Assembly (NCBI GenBank): GCA_964017155.1
Contig: OZ024862.1
Span: 29,557,658-29,621,657 of the forward strand
DNA length: 64,000 bases
Reading direction: 5' to 3'
Source: Oasisia sp. SBJ-2009
Lineage: Eukaryota > Annelida > Polychaeta > Sabellida > Siboglinidae
The position numbers were made by a program, and so were the translations under genes. Under the pieces are notes generated by a model. The model saw only the letters and a list, made by a program, of their open reading frames with translations. It had not been told where the DNA came from and searched no databases. Positions 1-12,605 of the stretch are shown here, piece after piece. How positions within the stretch are numbered: position 1 is the first letter of the stretch; each line of letters starts with the position of its first letter.

Positions 1-105
1 ACACGCACACGCACACGCACACGCACACGCACACGCACACGCACACGCACACGCACACGCACACGCAAGCACGCAAGCACGCACGCACACACACACACAC
101 ACAAC
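1..105. repeat. (ACACGC)n / (CA)n microsatellite
   Basis: The window opens inside a hexamer tract of ACACGC that grades through AAGCACGC into plain CA. It is cut by the window edge, so its full length is unknown. Confidence 0.95.
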
Positions 106-203
106 AATTATAACGCAAGTAACGCATTCGCCAGGTTCAAATAACAGTAATAACAGTAGCCGAAAATATACTGGAAGCTGAACTGATAACTGATAACTTC
201 ACG

Positions 204-268
204 CGAACGCGCGCACGCACGCACGCACGCGCGCGTGCACGCACGCACGTACGTACACACTCACACAC

Positions 269-321
<53 letters not shown>
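204..321. repeat. compound GCAC / CA microsatellite
   Basis: GCGCACGCAC-type tetramers run into CGTA tetramers and then a pure CA tract at about 274-320. Open frames across this tract are low-complexity artefacts. No gene is seen between 322 and 858. Confidence 0.95.
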
Positions 322-323
<2 letters not shown>

Positions 324-858
324 AAGACAGCCTCCAGATAACTGAGTGGTCGTCTTGACACTTCCTCATTAGTTAATTTAAATAGGTTTGGAAGAGAGTT
401 TACAGTTACTTGTGGCAATGCTCAACTCAACACATCCGTCATCGGTCTTAACAGGTCCTAATCGTAGGAACCCAAACCTTAAATTGCACAAGATATGGTA
501 GATTATCGGGGGCAACATCTAACTGCACTCTGCTTGAAGTCCACCCGAAATCCTGGTACCCAACCAAAATAAATATTGGATGGGCAGGGCTTCTTCTTCC
601 GATGTCAAGAACAGGATGTGACGAAACCAGAGAGCGGAGTCGTGCTGACTGCTGAAGCTAATATGAATTTCATCGGGGCCACGGGGTGTTATTGAATTGT
701 TTTCGCGTCGACGTTAACACAACGTCACGTCGTCAAGGGCGGCCATTGTGAGGCCCACAAAACCCGTGGATCCTCCTCTATTTGCAAAAATACTGTTTGT
801 TCATGGCGAACACTCGACCCATGCGGACAGTCTTCATCTCATCGCCAGCAGAGGTGCA

Positions 859-3800
859 TAGTCAAGTTGCCATAATGATGACCCTGCAATGTTAATAACT
901 GTAAACTTTTTTTATGGGAATGTATTTATATAGTTAGGAGAGCAAAATTAACTTGGTTGCACCTTGTGCAACCTTGAGCATTTCTCAGAATTCAAGATGG
1001 CGGTCTCGGCCATCTTGAATTTCTGCAAATATTCAACCTTTGATCTCGATGACATAGAGGGTCGTGTAATACCTCTTTTTAAGGGATTTCCAAGACGGGG
1101 AGTCCATTTCAGGAGTTATTTTTTGGATACGGTGTCAAAGTCAAGGTCAAATCAGAGGTCAAAGGTCACATTTACTTGTACAACCTTTAGCATTTCTCAG
1201 TATTCGAGATGCATGTATATATTAAGGAAATAAAACATATGTGAATTTGAATTTATTTATCAGCCTTTTCGATATGCGTGTATATTTATAACAGGGAAAT
1301 AAAAAGTATATTTATTCGTCATCGACACTTGGCCCCCCTTCATCGTCTTCGATATCCATCTGCTTGATGATGAAAGGACTACAGTAGATGTCTCCTCCCT
1401 CGCATTTGCAGTAGTCCGTGCATGAAAGGCTTGCGCTGTTGCAGCTGCAGCGTGGGCTACTGCATGCCTTGTACTCTGCAGTGCAGCTACAGCTAACGAC
1501 ATCCAGTAGTGCTTGGGGAGCAACTGGCGCTGTTGAGATGGCCAGTGGGATGGCGGAGCCTTCGATGTTCCAACCAAAGTTGGCAGTATTTCGAGCTTCT
1601 TCATGTGGATCACGTTGGTCCGCGGCCTTCCACAGTAGCATCTGAAGATGAGTTCGGAAGCACATGCAGCTGCAGGTTGGCATCAGTCGGTGGAAGTTTC
1701 TTCCGTGGCGGAGGTTTCTTATGTCCACGGTAGAAGTGAGCACGTGCGTCATTCATTGTTGTACATCCCGTAGAGGGGTAAGAAAAATGTGTGTGCTGTC
1801 TCCTGGAGCTGAGCGTGGGTCGCGCCAGGCTGACCGAGCACTTGATCGAGACCTGGTATATCTATCTCTAGGAGCTTGAGCGCTGATTTTTTCCTTTTCC
1901 ACAGTGGTACGACACTGTATCGCAACCTGACAGTGCGTGGATACCAAGAATTTGACTGCGCTTTCTGGGGCCTAACCGCTGAACAGTTTCGTTGACGTCC
2001 AACACATCGCCATTCCACTTTTCCATTTGAATCTTGGCGACAACTCGCATCCTTGATGTCCAGTACACCAAGAGAACGAAGACGTCGGTATCATCACTGA
2101 GGATTCGGATGGTCTGGGCGCCTTCTGCCACCGCTTTCAGCATGTAGCTGCAGAGGGTGACGTCTGCCTCATCATGGGTAACGACACAGTCCAGCATGTT
2201 GACGAGTTGGATGTTGTGTGGAAGGGGATAGCTGCATAGAATGTTGTTAAGCAGATTCTTGTTCTTAGAATTATGAAGAATAACTTCTCGGCATGGAAGG
2301 AGGGTGTTCGGGGTTAGACGTACTTCCTTGGCTCTTCCTCTTCTCGTCCGCTCATGGTCCTTTGCGCTGGGAGCATCTTGGTCATATCTGTCGAACATAA
2401 TGATTTTTTTGGAGACAGGAGGATAGTGGGCCAGTCGAGTGCCGAAACTTGCAGCCAGGTCTCCTGTAGACTCGGAGTCTGGGCAGATGACGTGGTACAG
2501 AAGCTGGCCGGCATCAACCAGCACCACGTTTGGAGCACATGGAGTCGTGACAGAAACACTGAGAAACTTGACGAGCACGGCCTTGTCACCCTTCCTCAAG
2601 CAGCCGTACTCATCGATCAGGGCCGGAGTGACTGGACTCAGTTCAAACTGGAAGACATTGGCTATATCAATGCTGCACTGCTGTCCCACGACTAACAGCC
2701 GACTGAACAGCGTCACGACGTCGTAGATGGCCTTCCCCGTGACAGTGACTGCCTTCTTGAGCAACTCCATTGTTTTGACTTTCTTCTTTATTGTCATGTG
2801 GAATTCACTGCTTAGCGAAGCGGAGAACTGCCTGCTCTGCTCACTCCCGATGGCCAATGCATTCTGAACATTCACTTTGCTGGCGCCACTTGGCCATTGC
2901 AGATGTTATAGACTCCTGGTTGCTGGTTATTGAGGGGGTGACTGTACTTCTCCAGCTCCACCGCGATCTTCTTCCGTTCGGCGTCGTCCAGTCTCCTTCT
3001 TCCTTCTCCTTCCTCCTTGTTCTTATTCTTCTCCTTCCCATCTACTTCACCATGTGGCTTCTGCTCCTCCCCAGCTTCATTGTACATATGTTCCATGGCG
3101 ATGTAAAGGTGGGCGCACACACTGAAACTACATTAGCTCGGGGCTCGTTGAAATGCCCTTCATACCTCCAGAACCCTTCCATCGCTTGATATATGTCTGC
3201 TCTCCGAACTGATCTGCTGGCACTGCGGTCCCCCCATCCGAGTGCCGACAGACGTGTGCATCTGCCAGTAGGTCCTCCTTGGCACGGTGGGGAAGGTGCT
3301 CCATCTGTCGCACATACCAGCTCAGGTAGCGTGCATAATTGTGGTGACCTGCTGCGAAGAAGTATGGCAGCATTGCCTTGAGACAGTGCTGCTGGAGGAG
3401 GAAGTCACCGTTCCGCTCTCCGCGCAGGAACATGAGCGACAACAGTGCAGGCTTGACAAAGCAGTCCACCCATAGCCTCCCGGTCGGGTGCTCTCTGGCT
3501 GTCTCCAGGTAGACAATCAGCTCCTCATATGTCTTGGCGCCATTCGAATAGAAATTATGCAGCAACACGGCAATGATGAGACGCCCGTAGAGCATTGGTC
3601 CAGGCCTTTCCGTTGACTATGCTGGTGATACCAGCAAACGCTGCGCTGATGAGAATGTCCACTCCTGATGCCTTTATCAGTGTTCATACACAGCCCAGGA
3701 AACTCATGAGAGTGTGCATCATACCCGGGTGAAGTATGACGTTGGTCCAGCGCAGAGGATCGTACCATTGGACTAGGCATGCAGTGTGATACAGTTGGAG

Positions 3801-4478
3801 GTCGACTGTGATGTGGGTGTACTGCATCCCAAACTATTGAGAGCCCTCTCGAGATTCACAAGCGTAGTTAATACAGTGTCGGGGTGAGCAGGCGGTGAGT
3901 CGATCATCGGTCCGAACACAACCAGTGTCTTGGGCTTCTGGACAGAGCCGGCCACCAAGCAGTCTTGCTGAGCATTGAAGCCCGCCCACTCAACTGGCCT
4001 GTCGTTTTTAGCATATTGAGGGGGACTATAGCAACTATAGATATTTTTTGTGTTAAGCAGTTCTTGAAAATGAAAAGCTTGGGACAAGAATATACAACTT
4101 ACTGTAGAGGAGGTGGTCTGTAGAGGTGATTTGTTCCTGGTTTTAGGTCAAATTTGACCTTTGACCTCTGATTTGACCTTGACTTTAACCCAGTATCAAA
4201 ACAATAACTCCAGAAATGGACTCCCCGTCTTGGAAATCCCTAAAAAAGAGGTATTACACGACCCTCTATGTCGTCGAGATCAAAGGTTGAATATTTGCTG
4301 AAATTCAAGATGGCCGAGACCGCCATCTTGAATTCTGATAAATGCTCAAGGTTGCACAAGGTGCAACCAAGCTAATTTTGCTCTCCTAACTATATAAAAT
4401 ACATTTCCGTAAAAAAAGTTTACAGTTATTAACATTGCAGGGTCTCCTACAGGAAGTATAGGAGCGGCAACTTGACTA
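859..4478 (-). mobile_element. 3.6 kb TIR element carrying a broken nuclease-like/CXC gene
   Basis: The sequences at 880-1169 and 4153-4443 are long, near-perfect inverted repeats of each other. A further matching outer block, TAGTCAAGTTGCC, lies at 859-871 and inverted at 4466-4478. Each arm holds an internal palindrome around AATTCAAGATGG (990-1021 and its mirror near 4302-4334) and repeated AGGTCA half-sites. Between the arms lies one damaged reading frame on the minus strand. The layout is that of a class II (DNA) transposon. I cannot assign a superfamily: no clear target-site duplication is visible and no DDE-type transposase is recognisable. The exact outer ends are uncertain by a few tens of bases. 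Confidence 0.8.
1312..3780 (-). pseudogene. decayed transposon gene: PIN/FEN-like nuclease plus cysteine-rich CXC tail
   Basis: Fragments read in order on the minus strand: a helical N-terminal part near 3780-3600 with an in-frame TGA; 3595-3128 (motifs HHNYARYLSWY and a WKGSGGMKGIS block); a charged linker at 3120-2872; a 335-codon core at 2875-1868; then 1752-1312. The core has LVDAGQLLYH, VTHDEADVTL, ILSDDTDVFVLL and SGCDTVS, an acidic arrangement like that of PIN/FEN-type nucleases (inference). The tail has the pattern CSC, CSSPRCSC, CTDYCKC, typical of tesmin/CXC DNA-binding modules. Related long proteins are common in genomes of aquatic invertebrates (established, function unknown to me). 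Changes of frame near 3590, 3120, 2875, 1895 and 1750, plus stops, show this copy cannot make the full protein. Confidence 0.7.
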
Positions 4479-4794
4479 GCAGGCGTGATCTCAACGAGAA
4501 CGTCGATGAACTACAACCGAACAATAAAACCACTCAGCATGTCCGCTCGTTCGAAGTCCTCGAGGTGTCGAACCTGGATGTCCTGGAGGTGGCGAAAGAC
4601 CTCAGACCGCGTGCTGACGTTCAATTCCATGCGGCCATCTCCGATAAACACGTTTATACGTAACAAGGACGCCCTTAGCTCAGTGCATGGCTACTCCCAA
4701 GATATTCACCTCACGAGAGTTCACATTTATTCGGTTCGGCAGAGATCGATGCTGAGCCGTGCATTGACTAAAGCTATGATCCCATCGAGCCAGC

Positions 4795-5619
4795 GTTGAT
4801 ATACGACGGTCTACGATAGTAGAATCGTGGAGTATCGTGCAGCCCATCCTGCATCGACGTAAGATTGTGTGGCCACCGAGGGTCATCGTAGGTTGGCAAA
4901 TAATCTTTTGAAATGTTTAAAAGATGGTCCACGATGGTCAACGTCATAGACCGTCGTACGACAGTCGTACGAACACGTAGATAACTTTCGCCTGTGCACA
5001 GGTAAATGCCAGACACGTACAACATCGTACGGCATCGTACGACGTCGTAGGATATCGTACGACGATCCTGCGAGGACGCAGGATCATCTTGCGTCCTCGT
5101 GCGTCCTCGTAGCTACTTTGGGGTATACAAACCCCAGCCATCACTTCATGTCTGCACAGGTCTGGTCTTGGTCTTCATTTTCTTGACTGGGTCTGCCGCT
5201 ATTGTCTCTTCATCAACGCCACTGCGCTCCACTCTGGTCAGGGTCTCCCCGGTTGTCTCCCTCCGCCTCTGCCTCTCCCTGCTGCATCAGGTCTTGTTCT
5301 TCTGGCTCTTCCTCCACAACCGGTGTCGGCTGCCTCCCCTTGTTCTTGCCCTTGCCACATTTTGGACCCATCTTCAAATAGTTGTCTACTGAACATAAAG
5401 TGGAATTGAACTTAATTATATACTATATTGTGAAGATCCAGAACGTCTTAGACCGTCGTACGATGTCGTTGACCATCGTACGAACACGTGAGTCAATCGT
5501 GGGGCTATCGTAGGATGTTCGTGCGACATCGTACGATGTCGTGCGTCGTTGTGTGATTGCAATAGCACAATATTTTATTTTCTATCATCGTAGGCCATCG
5601 TAGCCCATCGTATACCAAC
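4795..5619. mobile_element. foldback-like element built from TCGTACGA repeats
   Basis: The left edge GTTGATATACGACGG (4795-4809) is mirrored by GTTGGTATACGATGG read inverted at 5619-5605, followed inward on both sides by CTACGAT blocks. Both flanks (about 4805-5110 and 5440-5615) are packed with degenerate 10-12 bp units centred on the palindrome TCGTACGA. The middle (5150-5400) is non-repetitive. This suits a non-autonomous foldback-type DNA transposon. A short minus-strand frame from 5373 (about 52 codons, beginning MGPKCGKGKNKG) might be a transposase remnant but is not recognised. No target duplication was found. Confidence 0.6.
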
Positions 5620-5966
5620 ACAGGCTCAACGGGACCATGGCTTAAAATAGTGACTTGGAGAACCCACCGATGTTACACGCCGTTCACCTCACTGCTGTCA
5701 AACTTTGATGACGCACAGCTGTAATACGTCGACGATATGATTTGATCGCCGGCAACATACAAAGAGCGTGGAGGCTGATAGACTTGGAGACTGAGCAATA
5801 TTACAGCCAAGAACAATACCCGTTATTCGTTATCGACATATTTCAACACATGATACCGGTACCCTTATCACCGGGAACTTAATTAAGCTGACAAGGCATT
5901 ATTATATTTAGTCACTTCATAAAACAACTCTGAATCAGAATCAATTTATAATTTTAATTTTATTTG

Positions 5967-6232
5967 CATCATTCATTTATTCATTCATTCATTCATTCAT
6001 TCATTCATTCATTCATTCATTCATTCATTCATTCATTCATTCATTCATTCATTCATTCATTCATTCATTCATTCATTCATTCATTCATTCATTCATTCAT
6101 TCATTCATTCATTCATTCATTCATTCATTCACTCACTCATTCACTCACTCACTCACTCACTCAATCAATCACTCAATCACTCACTCACTCACTCACTCAC
6201 TCACTCATTCATTCATTCATTCATTCATTCTC
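5967..6232. repeat. (TTCA)n tetranucleotide satellite
   Basis: About 265 bp of ATTC/TTCA tetramers, with a subregion (6128-6210) shifted to CTCA and TCAA variants. The Ser/Phe/Ile/His repeat frame across it is not a gene. Confidence 0.97.
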
Positions 6233-6646
6233 AATAGCATATACAAATGCGTAAAAGAATACGTTACAAACCATAATAAGTTTTGTAAAACATATTTACA
6301 AATCATGTTGTACAAAGTAAACGTAATGCGATTACTTTACAATTACGCTTATATAAATTACCTCGTGAGACATCCATTAGATTTTATAACATTCAACTGC
6401 TCTCTTATCTCAAGCGGAACTCTTTTCCTTCAGCCTACTGGTTTCAATCGCAGCCCCCGATCGAGTCTGATCTGGTTTAGCATACACATTGCTGTCGGAG
6501 TAAGTCGGGGATACGAGTTCCAATCGCAAACAAGATTACATCGACTACTACTTATCTTCTGTCTTAGCATTTACCCAACACAATAACACGCGTCGCTAGA
6601 CACGTATAGGGGTTCGTAGCTTGTTCAAGTTCTCGTAAAGGAGGCG

Positions 6647-7122
6647 CGTTGTCGCGCTTACATTTTTCCGATCGTTAAAAACGTTCCGATTGACGTTTCT
6701 GCGCATGCGCAATAAATGTAAAATCGTCAATTTCCAGCGAAACGACAAAGGATTTTCGGTATAAATGCTACGTGCTGTTCGTTGACTCTCCTGTGATGAT
6801 TACTGTGAAGGGTTTCTTAAAATGTCGTTCAATGCAATAAAATATTACGGTTTTTTTTATAAATAACTGTCACGGATTATGGCGCACTACAGTCACGTGA
6901 TTTAAGCTTGCTATCAAAATATGCCTCAAAACTTGTTTGCCTCGTGTTAATTTGCGACAAATAACTTTGCTGAGAGGTTATATATATATTAACGAACAAC
7001 CCGTAGTATTTATGCCACAAATGCTTTGCCCTTTCGCTGCAAATTGGTTTACATTTATTGCGCATGCGCAGAAACGTCAATCGGAACGTTTTTAATGCCG
7101 GAAAAATGTAAGCGCTACAGCG
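6647..7122. mobile_element. 476-bp MITE with about 100-bp inverted repeats
   Basis: The left arm at about 6647-6752 and the right arm at about 7020-7122 are inverted copies. Shared blocks include CGCTTACATTTTTCCG, AACGTTCCGATTGACG and TCTGCGCATGCGCAATAAAT. The centre is AT-rich with no coding potential. The size and structure fit a miniature inverted-repeat transposable element. The target duplication is not resolved. Confidence 0.75.
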
Positions 7123-7373
7123 TAATCTGGTTGGTGAAACGTTGGGAGCTTCCTCGTCACCATGATAGTGTATGTAGATACATGTTGATGTTGTATAAGT
7201 GGGTCGCCAGAATTATTTTCACAGAAACTATTCACAACATCTACAACGTCACGACACACGGTCGAGGGACGTGGCAAGGGAGTAAAGATGATGCATTTAT
7301 GTATTACTCAAACATATTATCCTCTGGGTTGCTTTGTAATGTCAATTTCAGAAGAATACCTAGGAAAGGTGTA

Positions 7374-8492
<1,119 letters not shown>

Positions 8493-8657
8493 TTCAAACA
8501 CTCTTCTGGGGGTTGATATTATAAAGTCATACAAAGAGGGGGGGAATCGGTAATATATAAATGCATCACGGTAGAAGTGATATGCCATATCTTCATAATG
8601 CCTATCTTCATAATAATAACAACGCACATATTCTAACACCCGTACATTGTCCGCCAG

Positions 8658-8869
8658 GTGACGTTGCGAAGCGAGGAAGTCGGTTCGTGCGCGTGCCGTT
8701 CTCGTGCAACGGCTACGACGCCATGCCCCGGTGTCTGCACGGAGGACGCGGCCCCCGCAAGACATGGACGCGCTCCGGCCGGCTCTGTGTGTGTCTCTGT
8801 CCCTCGGGAGCGTGGACAGGGCCGGAGTGTGGCACGGCAGTCACCGACAACGACATCTACGTCAACTGA
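8658..8869 (+). CDS. probable last exon with an EGF-like module (partial gene)
   Basis: A GC-rich 212-bp block follows a CCGCCAG acceptor at 8651-8657 and ends in TGA. In the frame beginning after two bases it encodes about 69 residues: a lead with SRFVRVPFSC, then CLHGGRG, then a compact CVCLCPSGAWTGPEC. The six-cysteine spacing ending in CP-x-G-x-W-x-G-x-x-C resembles an EGF-like domain, so an extracellular or secreted protein is likely (inference). I found no convincing upstream exons on the plus strand; they may lie before this window or have been displaced by the repeats to the left. The 3' UTR is not defined, as no AATAAA is obvious within the next 700 bp. It could also be an orphaned exon fragment. 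Confidence 0.45.
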
Positions 8870-10748
8870 ATGATTTGACAAAGACCGCTCGAGAACAAGA
8901 GATGGTAGTCGAAATCACGCCAACGAATAGATACTTTTTACGGTATTGCGGTGCTGTTTACAGTTAACCGATGTCAGTAGAGTGGGCGGTCAACATCTTT
9001 TTTCGAAATGTTAGCAGAGCAAGTATAGAGAGTTACTTGAACTGAAATGACAATAATTTGTATATGCTGATTACTTAAAAATGCAAAAATACCAAGTATA
9101 TTTCGAATACAAAACTTTAGCATTTAGACTATAAGATACGTTGAAATGTGCTTTGACGTTTCCTGATGTAGTTGCACTTGATGAGGTTAGGTTTCAGCTT
9201 CAAAGTACTTGTTCTTTCCGAATGTACTTTGTATTTTTAATTGTACTTGACCAAAGGTAACGTTATTAATTTGTATCCCAACCTTGTTCGTCAAATGCTT
9301 CAAGTGGTTATAACGTATCAAAAACAGTAACAGCAAACAGTGTCTTATTATACATCAAGCGGAACCTCATATCGAAGTGCTGCATTCGGGTGGTGTCATT
9401 TGCAAATTGTGTGCATATGCATGCAACTGGCAATGATCTTAACTATAAACACAATTAAGTAGCCACGCTCTTTTCCGCCAACGTTATATAGCTTGTTTTA
9501 GTCTTTAGTGCAAGTGGTGCATTTTAATGTATTTTGTAATATTGCAACGTGTATTTTCGATTATTTCTAGTTACTTACAAAAATGTCATCCCACCTCGTC
9601 TGACGCTAAAATATTATACAGTCATAGTAGACAATTTCGTGAAAAAAATTAGGCAAACTGCATAATATGTTCGTATGATGTCATGGACAATTGATCTATA
9701 TCCGTCAATCGTTCAATACAAATCCAAAAATCGATGAAGCACGTGACCAACAGAGCATTTCGAAATTATTTTATAGTGACGTATTTTGTCACCCAGTGTT
9801 GGTTTAGTCGGGTCTGGTCAGCCGACTAAAATCGGGACAAGTTGATATCAGTCTGAAGTAGTTGAATGTTTTCGGGCTATAATATAAGTGATCTATACAC
9901 ATGTATAGCGAGCGTAGTGTTAAAAGGTATGTTTGACGCAAGACACAGCCGCCATATTGCTTTCCGTATTATTACGTATTATGATTGTGCCGACATTTTA
10001 TTTCAACCACGTTAAAAGTAGCATCCGCATGCAATGATCGTGGTTTCTTAAGTAGACCTATCTATGGGTCAGGTTCGTTATATAATTTCGTTCTTTTGCT
10101 TGAGATGTGTAAATATATACATTTTTAAACGTTATGACACACTGAATCTGAAAATCAGTGTAATGCTATTACATTTTTAAACGCATAATGGAGGCCATCT
10201 TGGATTCTTAAGTTATGGTGGCCACCAAAAACTTGAATTTGTTTTCAATATCTGAGCTGCTAAAAAGCCTAAGCTACCACCTTTTGATTCTGGGCGCTAA
10301 ACCTACATATTCATGGGCCAGGAATCAAATAGATGTAAATACAATAGGTACGTTAGACTTGTGGTACGTCTGGCCTGTTATGTCATATTTTAAATGATTT
10401 GAAAACAACCGATGTGTGTCAAAACGATTCTTCTTCTTTATTTTGTAATCCTGCAGTCTTATCAAATGTATAATAAAATGTACAATGTTCTTTCTGATTC
10501 CTGTCGTATGTAAGATTATGTATGGTTCACACCCCGGTCTTGTTTGCTGTATTTGGTTTGCAAGACTATTTACCACGGTAGAACAGGAGGTAGTTCAAGA
10601 GAGGAACAAGACAGTTGGAGACATTCCAATTACTTCCGTGCGTCACATTAAAAAAGACACTGTTTAGATTTTCACACATTTTCAAATTCCCCCAGTCCGT
10701 TGTCATGCAAATGAGTGTAAGAAAATAGTTATATATATATATATATAT

Positions 10749-10820
<72 letters not shown>

Positions 10821-12089
10821 TTTCTAAGTTTATGTTTTAGGGTTACAGGAAGACGACACAAAATGTGCCATGTGACCACCACGTAACAATACTTTTCTTT
10901 TTGTTTGTTTATGTAGAATGTATTTTTTTGTTGCGAAATAAAAAAAAATTGAAAGAAACACACCATCAAATCAATTCTAGATCAATTGCTATGTCAAACA
11001 ATTCCACCTGTACCCAACAGCCAATAGTAGGCACACAGTGCTACACGCACGCACACACGCACAAATTTCACACCAACGACCGAGACACTGGGGTTTCGAA
11101 GCGGTGTGGGATTCTGTGCGATTTCCGAACAACTAGAAACTACCCAGTCTATGCCCTTGAGACATATAGTTGTGGGGACTTGTGGCGTCGTCGCATAACA
11201 GTCTGCGCCGATAAATAATTTCTTACCAGAATCTTCTTTGAACGCCGCACCACCGCCATACAACATCCGGTGTAACGGAAGGAATCTGTCTTTTCCTTTG
11301 AATGCAAGCTGACTAAATTTCCAGAACATGACTTATTGCCTTCACTTAACTTGCTGAAATCGTCGGAAGTGCATGTGATAATGTTGTACGATATATGCAC
11401 CAACGGCAGCGCTTAGTGACTGTGACGTCAAACTTGTGGTCATCAACTTCCGTTTCTAACAAGGTGGCTCATAAATGACCACACCGCTTAAAACTACCAA
11501 TGGCGTCTCGAACATTATAAATAAACTTTTGGAAGACATCAATGTTTTTACATCAAGTCGTTACGTTTCTATGTATTTCAGTTGTTTGGGTAAATTACAA
11601 TGAACTATAAAATCAAACTGTGTAGTGCCGGCGATGATAATATATATGGGCTACCCGCAGACTGGGCGAGTTATCCAAGAGAGGGGTAGAGGATTCAGTG
11701 AATGTAAAACACATAGACGATAGTTATATACCCAGTGGTATATATAATGTTTTCAATAAGCAAATCCGCCGACATAAAAATTGATAATGATTGATTGCTG
11801 TCAATTTCGAGATCATCGCTGCTGGCGCCATCTGGCGAGGACCAAGTTGGTGTGTGCAATGTGTATGTCATCGTAGCTCGCTCCGTCTAGTGAGGCGAGG
11901 CGGTATGTACCCTCACAAACGCGCATAGGTACGCACACACACGCGCGCTGTCTAATTTTTTACTTTTCCGTGGTTGCCAATGACCGCCCACCATGGACAA
12001 GTGTGTTCCATTTCTTAATTGGGCATCATTTGTTTTTAGGGTAGTGGATTTGCTTATTGAAAAATGTCTACATACAACACGGGTATATA

Positions 12090-12120
<31 letters not shown>

Positions 12121-12204
12121 CATAACATTTCACTTAATACAATCACATTATCATACTATGACAATGACTGAACTAACATAGTACAGGAAGGGCTTTTGTA
12201 CATG
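8870..12204. other. intergenic, no gene seen
   Basis: About 3.3 kb of AT-rich sequence without recognisable coding blocks or tRNAs. It contains a (TA)n(GT)n microsatellite at 10731-10819 and a (TA)n at 12089-12120. Small frames near 10865-11400 show no homology I can recognise. Confidence 0.6.
10731..10819. repeat. (TA)n(GT)n microsatellite
   Basis: An alternating purine/pyrimidine tract: TA repeats followed by about 34 GT repeats. Confidence 0.97.
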
Positions 12205-12210
12205 TTTATT
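12205..12210 (-). terminator. polyadenylation signal of the UPF0489 gene
   Basis: AATAAA on the minus strand lies 86 bp past the stop codon at 12296. It is the nearest canonical signal and is well placed. Confidence 0.6.
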
Positions 12211-12241
12211 CATAATTTCCACGAAAGATGAATGTCTTCTG

Positions 12242-12272
12242 CTGACACACACACACACACACACACACACAC
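12242..12272. repeat. (CA)n microsatellite
   Basis: A short CA tract in the 3' flank of the UPF0489 gene. A second and longer CA tract, about 12553-12602, lies in its intron 6. Confidence 0.95.
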
Positions 12273-12295
12273 GCGCACATATACGCACGCGTACG

Positions 12296-12551
12296 TCACG
12301 TGTCTAACGCAGACATTGCAACGTCACTGAGATTGTTGACGTCACTGGTTTCTGTCGTCCTAGGCGAGTAGTTAAGCGAGATTTGCGTGTCAGTATAGAG
12401 AGAACACAGCATGTCCAGCGTCTTCTGTTGGATGACGTCGACCTGGCTCTGGGGACAGTAGTCATCGTCAGACGACCTGGGACAGACGAAGTAGCATAAG
12501 ATGTCCAACAGTCAGACTGACACCATATAGATACACATACACGTAAACGTG

Positions 12552-12605
<54 letters not shown>

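Noticed and set aside
1260..1880. Several plus-strand frames opposite the CXC gene
   Set aside because: The opposite strand has the recognisable cysteine pattern; these are antisense shadows.
5964..6254. Frame encoding a Ser-Phe-Ile-His repeat protein
   Set aside because: It is a translation of the TTCA tetranucleotide satellite.
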